Positions 1 to 6,009 of a stretch of DNA of 8,579 bases are shown here, in pieces. Under the pieces are notes generated by a model. The model saw only the letters and a program-made list of their open reading frames with translations. It did no database searches and was not told where the DNA came from. The position numbers and the translations under genes are program-made. The stretch is from NCBI GenBank assembly GCA_003452915.1, contig DMMZ01000007.1, positions 17,436 to 26,014 on the forward strand. Reading direction: 5' to 3'. Position 1 is the stretch's first letter; each line of letters starts with the position of its first letter. The DNA is from Clostridiales bacterium (GTDB lineage Bacteria; Bacillota; Clostridia; Oscillospirales; CAG-382).

Positions 1-207
1 TTTGGTATGACAGTCAATTATTCTGACGGAAGAACACAAGTTATTCCTCAGATGAGTGATTATTTCCCTGGCTTTATGAGTGCTTTATGTAACTTCTTCA
101 TGACTGGTGATATAAAAGCTAAGCATGACGAAACGGTTTCGATAATGGGTATAATCGAAGCAGGAAATGTGGCGTTAAAAACCCCCGGCGATTGGGTTAA
201 CGTATAA
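1..207 (+). CDS. Probable Gfo/Idh/MocA-family oxidoreductase, C-terminal end (partial)
   Basis: This is the 3' end of a gene that starts before the window; the frame is open from base 1 and stops with TAA at 205-207, leaving 68 residues. The visible tail contains an FFMTGD segment, then a helix of the form HDETVSIMGIIEAGNVAL and a short end WVNV. That order (an F-F-x-T-G turn, an acidic ET helix, an 'IIEAG' helix, then a G-x-W-V end) resembles the C-terminus of NAD(P)-dependent Gfo/Idh/MocA sugar or inositol dehydrogenases. The NAD-binding Rossmann domain that would prove this lies outside the window. The dockerin gene starts 26 bases downstream with no hairpin between, so the two may share a transcript. 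The family call is from pattern memory only, and the substrate cannot be guessed. Confidence 0.5.
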   Translation, partial: FGMTVNYSDGRTQVIPQMSDYFPGFMSALCNFFMTGDIKAKHDETVSIMGIIEAGNVALKTPGDWVNV

Positions 208-233
208 AATTTAAAAGTGCAGGAGGTCTGAGC

Positions 234-785
234 ATGAAAAAAGCGGTAATTATAATGGTTACAATAATGTTTCTTTTTACAGGTGTTTTTTGTGTTCTGC
301 CTGCCGATGCTGAAGAAATGACTTTTAAGCCTACGGTAAAAGGCTCATATCTTTATGGTATTCCGGAGAAAACCACTTTTGATGATTTGGCTTTGGTTAT
401 TCCGAAAACAATAATTGACATTAAAAGATTGGATGGAACGGCGGTTAAATCAGGAAGCAGTACCTTTATCGGCACAGGCTTTACGGTGTCGCTGAACGGA
501 AATTCTTACACAGCGATTATACTTGGAGATGTTGACGGTGACGGAATAATTAAATCCGCGGATTATCAGAAAATCAAAATGCATTACCTAGGCAGTTTTA
601 CAATAACCGGAAGCGCAAATCTGCTTGCCGCTGGGGACGATGACCTTGACGGAAAAATTAAAGCGATTAAGTATCTTATGGTAAAAAGACATTTTATGGG
701 CACTTATAATATTAACGTTAATTATACAGTCCCATATACCACACCACCCGATGACGAGAGCGGTTGGACAAACAGCTGGGTGTAA
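234..785 (+). CDS. Small secreted dockerin type I-like protein
   Basis: A 183-residue exported protein. The start is set by AGGAGG at 221-226, 7 bases before the ATG. Residues 1-26 form a signal peptide: KK, a hydrophobic core, and a likely cut after A26 in ADA|EE. Residues about 29-97 are a small beta-rich region (YLYGIPEKTT ... GTGFTVSLNG ... YTAIILG) of the kind often found just before dockerins in clostridial proteins. Residues 98-156 carry two F-hand-like repeats. In the first, D99, D101, D103 and D110 occupy calcium positions 1, 3, 5 and 12. In the second, D135, D137 and D139 are present but position 12 is K146. Type I dockerins bind cohesins on scaffoldins in cellulosome-like complexes, here presumably outside the cell. 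No catalytic or carbohydrate-binding module is visible, so its cargo or role is unknown. The 22-residue tail after the dockerin ends in GWTNSWV. Confidence 0.8.
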   Translation: MKKAVIIMVTIMFLFTGVFCVLPADAEEMTFKPTVKGSYLYGIPEKTTFDDLALVIPKTIIDIKRLDGTAVKSGSSTFIGTGFTVSLNGNSYTAIILGDVDGDGIIKSADYQKIKMHYLGSFTITGSANLLAAGDDDLDGKIKAIKYLMVKRHFMGTYNINVNYTVPYTTPPDDESGWTNSWV

Positions 786-807
786 ATTTATTATAACAAA
801 TTAAAAC

Positions 808-848
808 AACAAAGCTCACCTAAAGGTTAGATTAGGTTGAGCTTTGTT
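808..848 (+). terminator. Hairpin terminator after the dockerin gene
   Basis: The left arm 808-823 (AACAAAGCTCACCTAA) pairs with the right arm 832-848 with a single bulged base, around an 8-base loop. It lies 22 bases after the stop of the dockerin gene. The right arm ends in GCTTTGTTT, followed only by TATTG, so the U-tract is short. Termination is likely but may be incomplete. Confidence 0.65.
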
Positions 849-850
849 TA

Positions 851-879
851 TTGACAAATATATATTTACAGATTATCAT
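851..879 (+). promoter_or_regulatory. Sigma-A-type promoter for the small Cys-rich membrane protein
   Basis: A perfect TTGACA (-35) lies at 851-856 and TATCAT (5 of 6 matches to TATAAT) at 874-879, separated by exactly 17 bases of AT-rich DNA. It starts 3 bases after the preceding terminator stem and 26 bases before the first ATG of the next gene. This fits an independent transcription unit with a leader of roughly 20 bases. Confidence 0.65.
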
Positions 880-904
880 ATTATTAATAATTTAAAAAGG
901 TGAA

Positions 905-1108
905 ATGATGAATACCGATGAATGCAGACATAAAATAAATGCAGGCTTTAAGGAAGTATTTTTTACCAGTAAGCATTACTGTAAAAAATGCGGCGTCAGA
1001 ATAAGCTTATGTGATCGTGATAATTTATTAGAAACATTTGCTTTCATATTATTATATTTTCTAATAGTTATTATAATTCCTTATGATATAATATTTACCA
1101 TCAATTAA
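905..1108 (+). CDS. Small CxxC-motif membrane protein, possibly truncated by a frameshift
   Basis: A 67-residue protein of unknown function. Two ATGs stand in tandem at 905 and 908. The ribosome binding site AAGGTGA at 897-903 gives better spacing to 908, so the real protein may be one residue shorter. The N-terminal half is soluble and rich in possible metal ligands: C7, H9, H24, then C26-K-K-C29-G and C36, like a small zinc-ribbon half. Residues about 43-64 (LLETFAFILLYFLIVIIIPY) form one transmembrane helix, after which the protein stops at once. A consensus-like promoter lies upstream. A second hydrophobic segment in the +1 frame directly downstream (1092-1208) suggests that the intact protein had about 100 residues and two helices. 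The gene could be a frameshifted remnant, contain a sequencing error, or be complete as read. Confidence 0.5.
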   Translation: MMNTDECRHKINAGFKEVFFTSKHYCKKCGVRISLCDRDNLLETFAFILLYFLIVIIIPYDIIFTIN

Positions 1109-1208
1109 TACTAGATTATGGGATTTTCTTCTTCTTCTTACAGTTAATTGTTTTACAAAGTGGATTTTCAGAAAGTATGGCAAGTGGACAGAAGAATGGG
1201 ATGCGTAA
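1092..1208 (+). pseudogene. Out-of-frame continuation of the small membrane protein
   Basis: This 38-codon frame is open from the TAA at 1089-1091 to the TAA at 1206-1208 and has no start codon or ribosome binding site suited to independent translation. It reads a hydrophobic stretch LWDFLLLLTVNCF followed by a positively charged, aromatic end with RKYGKWTEEWDA. That is what a second transmembrane helix plus cytoplasmic tail would look like. It overlaps the end of the 905-1108 frame by 17 bases. Removing one base there (for example in the AATTAAT near 1103-1109) would join both into a 100-residue protein. The join is an inference; the codons LLLL arise from a CTT repeat at 1128-1139. Confidence 0.4.
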
Positions 1209-1227
1209 ATTTTTAATATAAGCAACA

Positions 1228-1254
1228 CCCTGTAAGATTTTTAATCTTACAGGG
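1228..1254. terminator. Strong hairpin terminator between convergent transcription units
   Basis: A perfect 12-bp stem, CCCTGTAAGATT at 1228-1239 with its complement at 1243-1254, closes on a TTT loop. On the + strand it is followed by ATATTTTTT, a good U-tract, so it ends the small membrane protein transcript. It also lies 17 bases past the folD stop and can serve the - strand operon, although the - strand tail is less U-rich. Confidence 0.8.
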
Positions 1255-1271
1255 ATATTTTTTAAGTATTT

Positions 1272-2126
1272 TTATTTAATACCCATATGCAGTTTATACG
1301 CTGTTAGCGTGTTCTGCATAAGCATTGCGATGGTCATTAGACCGACACCGCCGGGAACGGGGGTTATGTAGGATGCTTTGCTCAAGCAATCGGTAAAGTC
1401 AACATCGCCGCAGAGAACGCCGTCAGAGCGGTTCATACCCACATCGATAACAACTGCACCTTCTTTTATCATGTCTCCAGTAATTTTTCTGGGAATACCT
1501 ATCGCTACGACAAGAATATCGGCTCTGCGTGTAACCTCAGCAAGATCGAGGGTACGCGAATGACAAGTTGTTACCGTACCGTTTGCTGCCAACAAAAGCA
1601 GTGACATCGGCTTTCCTACTATGTTGCTTCTGCCGACAACAACACATTCCTTGCCACTTACAGAAATATTATAATCCTTAAGCATACGCATAACACCTGC
1701 CGGGGTGCAAGGGAGAAAAAGCGGATTGCCAAGCATGATTCTACCTACATTCTCAGGATGGAACGCATCAACATCCTTTTTTGTGGAAATTCGGTTGATA
1801 ATACTCATTTCATTAAGATGCTTAGGAAGCGGCAATTGAACAAGAATTCCGTCAACATTATCATCATCATTAAGAAAATCAATTAATTTATCAAGTTCAT
1901 CCTGTAAAGTTTCGGTAGGAAGTATGAACTCAAGAGAAGTAAATCCGATAGCCTCACATGCACGCTTTTTATTGCGGACATAAACTTTTGAACCCTCGTC
2001 ATCACCTACTAAGACAACCGCAAGGCAGGGTGGACGGTTTCCGTCCGAAACTAACTGATTTACTTCCACAGCGATCTCGTCTTTTACCTTCTGTGAGATT
2101 ATTTTACCGTCAAGAATTATAGCCAT
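1272..2126 (-). CDS. folD: Bifunctional methylenetetrahydrofolate dehydrogenase / methenyltetrahydrofolate cyclohydrolase
   Basis: A 284-residue cytosolic enzyme that converts 5,10-methylene-THF to 5,10-methenyl-THF with NADP+, then hydrolyses it to 10-formyl-THF for purine and formyl-methionine synthesis. The length is normal for the family. Residues 46-56 (SKVYVRNKKRA) carry the catalytic Y49 and K53. Q97 lies in ILVQLPLP, and D120 in KDVDAFHPENVG, the folate site. The NADP domain follows with VVVGRSNIVGKP, TCHSRT and VVIDVGMNR, and the C-terminal PVPGGVGLMTIAML motif closes the fold. It is the last gene of its operon, 9 bases after lgt. The likely site GAGGAGT at 2138-2144 is about 11 bases from the ATG, a long spacing. 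A strong hairpin follows the stop. Confidence 0.97.
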   Translation of the reverse strand: MAIILDGKIISQKVKDEIAVEVNQLVSDGNRPPCLAVVLVGDDEGSKVYVRNKKRACEAIGFTSLEFILPTETLQDELDKLIDFLNDDDNVDGILVQLPLPKHLNEMSIINRISTKKDVDAFHPENVGRIMLGNPLFLPCTPAGVMRMLKDYNISVSGKECVVVGRSNIVGKPMSLLLLAANGTVTTCHSRTLDLAEVTRRADILVVAIGIPRKITGDMIKEGAVVIDVGMNRSDGVLCGDVDFTDCLSKASYITPVPGGVGLMTIAMLMQNTLTAYKLHMGIK

Positions 2127-2135
2127 ATTAAGAAT

Positions 2136-3188
2136 TTACTCCTCGATGTTTGCGTCATCTGTATTTTCGTCTGTTGCTTCGTTATCTTCATCACCTTCGG
2201 AATCATTGTCAAGTTCATCCTGTTCGAACAATGTTTCTTCGTCCTCGGTGTAGTCCTGATCCTCATTAACATCAAAAGGCACTGCCAATTCGTCAGTATC
2301 CTTTACAGCATCAGATTGAACTCTGAGTGCTGCATATTTACTCTCATAGCTCATTGCGTTTTCAAGTTCTCTACTTGATTTCTTTAAAAGTACAAATAGC
2401 ATGATTATTGCAACTATGAAAGTAATAAAACCAATAACTACAGATAACTTTAGCCCTGCAATATACAGGCTGTCAGTACGTAGCATTTCGATAAAACCTC
2501 TGCCTAAGCCATACCATGCAACATAATAAAAGAAAATCTGTCCGTCAAACTTCTTCTTTTTATAAGCGATATTAATAAGTATAAAACCAATCAGGTTCCA
2601 AAGTGATTCGTAAAGAAAGGTAGGATGTACAAACTGAATATCGCTTCTTAATTTGTCGTCTATAAAAACTCTATCAAGTCCCATTCTCCACGGAAGTTTA
2701 TCAACACCCTCGGAATAGCCGTAAGCCTCGGCATTTACGAAATTTCCCCATCTGCCGATTATTTGTCCTAGCATTACAGCCGGAGCTATTGAATCTAAAA
2801 TTGTATATGTTTTTAACTTTTTTATCTTACAATAAAAAATTACCGCCGAACCGCCGAATATGATTGCACCATATATGGCTATTCCACCTTCTCTGATGTC
2901 AAGCATTTCCCAAAAAGTATCGTACAAATCAAGATTGGTTATAACATATGTAAATCTTGCACCGATTATAGCAACAATTACAGCTAAAAGTGTAATGTTG
3001 TATACATGATCAGGATCGATGCCTTCTGTTTTTGAAGCTCGTCTCATAAAATATAGAAAAGCCGCTATTATTCCGGTACATAAAATTATTCCATACCATC
3101 TTACTTGTAAACTGCCAATTGAAAATGCAATTTCATTGAGATTGAAATCAAGCCCTAAACCGGGAAAAGTAACGTGATTGATGTTCAT
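2136..3188 (-). CDS. lgt: Phosphatidylglycerol-prolipoprotein diacylglyceryl transferase with acidic C-terminal tail
   Basis: A 350-residue integral membrane enzyme that moves diacylglycerol from phosphatidylglycerol to the lipobox cysteine of prolipoproteins, the first step of lipoprotein maturation. It shows several transmembrane helices (about 33-49, 65-85, 103-120, 194-208, 218-229, 247-268). The signature GRWGNFVNAEAYG lies at 145-157 with R146, N149 and E154. GGIAIYG is at 101-107, HPTFLYE at 188-194, and RGFIEMLRTD at 230-239 with R237. AGGAGGT at 3198-3204 sets the start. The unusual part is residues 269-350, a cytoplasm-side tail beyond the catalytic body: about 28 of the last 59 residues are D or E, with a single lysine, so it is probably disordered. 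It sits between the M16 pair and folD in the same operon. Confidence 0.96.
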   Translation of the reverse strand: MNINHVTFPGLGLDFNLNEIAFSIGSLQVRWYGIILCTGIIAAFLYFMRRASKTEGIDPDHVYNITLLAVIVAIIGARFTYVITNLDLYDTFWEMLDIREGGIAIYGAIIFGGSAVIFYCKIKKLKTYTILDSIAPAVMLGQIIGRWGNFVNAEAYGYSEGVDKLPWRMGLDRVFIDDKLRSDIQFVHPTFLYESLWNLIGFILINIAYKKKKFDGQIFFYYVAWYGLGRGFIEMLRTDSLYIAGLKLSVVIGFITFIVAIIMLFVLLKKSSRELENAMSYESKYAALRVQSDAVKDTDELAVPFDVNEDQDYTEDEETLFEQDELDNDSEGDEDNEATDENTDDANIEE

Positions 3189-3211
3189 ATCATTTTTACC
3201 TCCTGTTAATG

Positions 3212-4495
3212 TTATTTATTCTTTGGGAAAACAATGCTTAAAGCACACTTATTTATGTCATATGAGGATAAAAGGGTATTTTTTGCGTCCTCATATGTGA
3301 CATCAGAAATGATAACAGGGTAATCGAGAATATCAGTACCTGTAAAAATATAAGAAAGAAAACTGGTTGCAATATCCTCGGTAGAATTAAAATTGTGTAG
3401 ATTATTGGCATAAACAACTCTTTTAGCACGCTCAAATTCTTCCTCGGTAAAGAATTTAATTTTACGCAGGGTAATTTCCTCGCAGACCGCGTCCTTAACA
3501 GCATCCGGGTTCTCACAGCTACCGGAAACTTCAACATAAGCATAATTAACCGCCTGCTCAAAGGAAGCTGCAAATTTATTGTTTATAAGACCGCTTTCGT
3601 AATGATGGTTATAGAAATTACTTGATTTTCCAAACATAAGCTGAAGAATAATTTCGTTTACAGCTTCCTTTTTAAGAAAATCGTCAGGATTTGATACAGG
3701 GACATCCTTGATTCCTATGTTAAATATTGGCTGTGCAATCTCTAACTCAAGCGTAACACGTTCCTTGTTTATATGCAAAGGTTCTTCGGGATATTTTCGC
3801 TCTATTTTAATGCTTTCCGCTTCTTTTAACGCTTTATCGCAGATAATTTCGACCTGTTCGGGGGTAACATCACCACAAACGCAAAGTGCCATGTTGTTCA
3901 GGTTATAAAAGGTGTTATAGCATTTGTAAAGAATCTCGGGGGTTATTTGTGAAATGGATTCAATAGTTCCTGCTATATCGTTGCGAACAGTGTTGTTTAC
4001 GTACATTGCACCAAGCATATTAAAGAAAACTCTCCAGCCCGGGTTATCCTCGTACATTTTTATCTCTTCGCCAATAATACCCTGTTCTTTTTTTACAGTC
4101 TGTTCGGTAAAAAAGGGATGTGTAACGAAGTCTAAGAGAACCTCAAGATTCTCGTCAAAATTATTCGTGCAGGAAAAAAGATACGCTGTACGGACAAATG
4201 AAGTAAAAGCATTTGCGCTTCCACCGAATTTTGCGTAACGTACAAAAGCATCGTCACCGTTTTCGTCCTCAAAAAGTTTATGCTCCAAAAAGTGAGCCAC
4301 ACCGTCAGGTATTGTAAAAAATTCTGCATCCTCATCTGTTTTAAAGGTAGCATCGGTAGAGCCGTATTTAGTTCCAAAAACAGCAAAAGCAGTTGAATGC
4401 TTTTTCGGGAACACGTAAATCGGCAGACCACTTTTGTGTTTTTTGTAATAATATCTCTCGTTTAAATAAGCATTTTCTTTTATTGTAAAGCTCAT
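3212..4495 (-). CDS. ymfH: M16-family zinc peptidase, YmfH-like (catalytic partner)
   Basis: A 427-residue M16 protein with the inverted zinc motif HxxEH at H68-F-L-E71-H72. The third zinc ligand is probably E144 (or E143) in GEEIKMYEDNP. The N-terminal half holds the catalytic domain, with FGGSANAFTS and YLFSCT typical of the family, and the C-terminal half is the second M16 repeat. The substrate-clamping VRE...LxY motif usual in that half is not recognisable; the matching stretch reads NHHYESGLINN. It starts 2 bases after the preceding M16 gene, with GGAGG inside that gene's end, so translation is probably coupled. Adjacent M16 pairs of this kind are YmfF/YmfH in Bacillus, which database names link to EF-P modification; no EF-P gene is visible here. 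Substrate unknown. Confidence 0.88.
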   Translation of the reverse strand: MSFTIKENAYLNERYYYKKHKSGLPIYVFPKKHSTAFAVFGTKYGSTDATFKTDEDAEFFTIPDGVAHFLEHKLFEDENGDDAFVRYAKFGGSANAFTSFVRTAYLFSCTNNFDENLEVLLDFVTHPFFTEQTVKKEQGIIGEEIKMYEDNPGWRVFFNMLGAMYVNNTVRNDIAGTIESISQITPEILYKCYNTFYNLNNMALCVCGDVTPEQVEIICDKALKEAESIKIERKYPEEPLHINKERVTLELEIAQPIFNIGIKDVPVSNPDDFLKKEAVNEIILQLMFGKSSNFYNHHYESGLINNKFAASFEQAVNYAYVEVSGSCENPDAVKDAVCEEITLRKIKFFTEEEFERAKRVVYANNLHNFNSTEDIATSFLSYIFTGTDILDYPVIISDVTYEDAKNTLLSSYDINKCALSIVFPKNK

Positions 4496-4497
4496 AA

Positions 4498-5769
4498 TTA
4501 TGCCTCCAATGAATAGATAGTGTCAAGCACAAGACGCTTTGCCATGGATACTACATCCTGTTTTGTAATAACATCCAGACATTCTGCGGCATCTTCAGGA
4601 GAATCGGTACGGCCTGCAATTATTCGGGACAGATACCATGTACATATCGAAGCAGGGCTGTCGGTAATCTCCCTGTAAGCGTTTTCAAGCGAACGCTTTG
4701 CATCGTTAAACTCGTTATCACTGATTACACCATTTTTGACATCCTCAAGCTGTTCGAGGATCGCTTCGTAAGCGACATCCTTATTCTTTGCGTCCACACC
4801 GCTTGCGATAACCATAACACCTTTTACACCTTCAACAACAGGACTGCAGTAATAGCAAAGACTCTTTTTTTCACGTACATTTATAAACAACTTGCTGGTT
4901 GTCGATCCACCGAAAATCTCGTTGAAAAGAGCAAATTTTATATAATCTTTACTTTTAAGACTGGTTCCGATACGCAAGCCGATTGAGAGTTTACATTGAC
5001 TGATTTGCATTTTTTCTATCTGGTTCTTAACTTTTTCTACACTTGTTTTTACAATTGTTTCGATAGCAAGAGGTTTTCTATCTGCAAAAGGCAGATGCTT
5101 GGTGATTAAGGCGGCAATATCAGATGCTTCTTTGTCGCCGACATAAAGCACCTCGACTGACGCAGTATCAAGCACCTTTTTATACTGAGCGTAAAGCTGC
5201 TCGGGCGTTATTTTTTCAACTTGCGAAATTTCACCGGTTGCGTTTACTGCGAAAGGCTCACCCTCACACATAATCTCGTGACAGCGTTTTATAGCATAAC
5301 TGGTTTTGTTATTTATCTGCGCTTTTATGTTATCTATAAGATTTTTCTTTTCTTGTGTAACATAATCAGCTAAGAATACACCGTTCTCAGTAAGTGGTGA
5401 AAAAATCATCTCACTCAATAATTCTATTGCTTGTTCCAATAGGTTTATTTTATCAAAGGTATAAGCGTCGTCGATAGCGCTCAGCTCAAAAGAAACAGAT
5501 TGAACCTCTCCACGCTTTTGTACATATGAGCCCAAACCGAGAGAATACAGTTCGTCCTGTTTTTTGTTTAAACTCTGCATGGTCGGATAATTAACCGTAC
5601 CACGCTTAAGAACGTCGGTTAAAAGTGAATTCAAGGAAGCGGTGTCAGCCGAGAGGGGAGTGAGCAGGTTCACTGTGAGAAGGTTTGTCTTGAATTTATC
5701 GGTTTTTACTACCGAAACAAAAACACCCTTCTTTAATTCAATACGCTCGAAAATCATATTTATGATCAT
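4498..5769 (-). CDS. ymfF: M16-family peptidase-like protein, YmfF-like (zinc-less partner)
   Basis: A 423-residue M16-type protein and first gene of its operon. Where the zinc motif should be, residues 48-58 read SLLTDVLKRGT, so both histidines and the glutamate are gone and this subunit should not bind catalytic zinc. The second half keeps FGGSTTSKLF (287-295) followed by NVREKKSLCYY, with the R299...Y306 pair that M16B proteins use to hold substrate. It therefore looks like the non-catalytic half of a heterodimer with the following gene. The start is uncertain. ATG at 5769 has GGAAAGG at 5771-5777, unusually close, and ATG at 5757 (M5) is possible with longer spacing. Upstream lie a GC-rich hairpin (5778-5793) and a repeated structured element. 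Confidence 0.87.
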   Translation of the reverse strand: MIINMIFERIELKKGVFVSVVKTDKFKTNLLTVNLLTPLSADTASLNSLLTDVLKRGTVNYPTMQSLNKKQDELYSLGLGSYVQKRGEVQSVSFELSAIDDAYTFDKINLLEQAIELLSEMIFSPLTENGVFLADYVTQEKKNLIDNIKAQINNKTSYAIKRCHEIMCEGEPFAVNATGEISQVEKITPEQLYAQYKKVLDTASVEVLYVGDKEASDIAALITKHLPFADRKPLAIETIVKTSVEKVKNQIEKMQISQCKLSIGLRIGTSLKSKDYIKFALFNEIFGGSTTSKLFINVREKKSLCYYCSPVVEGVKGVMVIASGVDAKNKDVAYEAILEQLEDVKNGVISDNEFNDAKRSLENAYREITDSPASICTWYLSRIIAGRTDSPEDAAECLDVITKQDVVSMAKRLVLDTIYSLEA

Positions 5770-5777
5770 GCCTTTCC

Positions 5778-5793
5778 GTGGCGTTTACGCCAC
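5778..5793 (-). other. GC-rich hairpin directly before the ymfF ribosome binding site
   Basis: GTGGCG at 5778-5783 pairs with CGCCAC at 5788-5793 around a 4-base loop; a seventh T-A pair is possible. It ends one base from the GGAAAGG stretch in front of the ymfF start and sits between that start and the structured element at 5795-5885. It could affect ribosome access, but this is a guess from position. Confidence 0.5.
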
Positions 5794-5794
5794 C

Positions 5795-5885
5795 AGCGGG
5801 AATTGTGCCGTTCCGGCAACAGCCGGATTGACTTTCCATTAAAGTCAAAGGCACAAAACCGTGTTTAAAAATTTATTTTTCAAAC
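5795..5885 (-). repeat. Structured repeat element, copy A (leader of the ymfF operon)
   Basis: The ends match those of copy B: AGCGGGAATTGTG at 5795-5807 and CACAAAACCGT at 5852-5862, both identical to 8501-8513 and 8557-8567. Between them, 44 bases unlike copy B fold into the same plan. Stem P1 is 5803-5809 with 5850-5856 (7 bp). Hairpin P2 is 5812-5817 with 5822-5827 (6 bp, loop AACA). Hairpin P3 is 5828-5835 with 5841-5848 (8 bp, 5-base loop). A further hairpin at 5863-5885 (GTTTAAAAA ... TTTTTCAAAC) pairs fully only on the - strand, through a G-U pair, which hints that the sense strand is that of the downstream genes. It ends 25 bases before ymfF. It may be a leader RNA or a small palindromic mobile repeat. 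Confidence 0.7.
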
Positions 5886-5921
5886 TTTTTATTTCCCTTT
5901 CTCAATATTAATTGTCATTTA

Positions 5922-6007
5922 TAAATTTTATTGACACTGTGAAAATGCGGAGCATTTTTCTAATGCCGACTAAATAACGTATAAAATTTAACACTGTTTA
6001 TGTCGGC
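5922..6007 (-). other. Inverted-repeat region after nagB, possible weak terminator
   Basis: This AT-rich stretch follows the nagB stop. Read on the - strand, GCCGAC (6007-6002) can pair with GTCGGC (5970-5965) around a 31-base loop. A compact hairpin follows: AAAATGC at 5942-5948 with GCATTTT at 5952-5958, loop GGA. A 10-bp inverted repeat (5922-5931 and 5981-5990) encloses the compact hairpin. The compact hairpin has a T-run on either side of its stem but no long separate U-tract, so termination may be weak or work in both directions. Confidence 0.4.
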
Positions 6008-6009
6008 TA

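Noticed and set aside
285..296. C20 of the dockerin protein as a lipoprotein cysteine
   Set aside because: The residues before it (TGVFC) do not fit a lipobox, and an ordinary cut after ADA at residue 26 is better.
1378..1563. A + strand open frame inside folD
   Set aside because: Antisense shadow of a conserved gene. The same holds for the open frames opposite or within ymfH, nagA and nagB.
5642..5842. A + strand open frame overlapping the ymfF start and copy A
   Set aside because: It is antisense to a well-supported gene and runs through palindromic DNA; no motif or ribosome binding site supports it.
5931..5936. TTGACA as a possible + strand -35 box
   Set aside because: No acceptable -10 hexamer stands 16-18 bases downstream and there is no + strand gene to serve.
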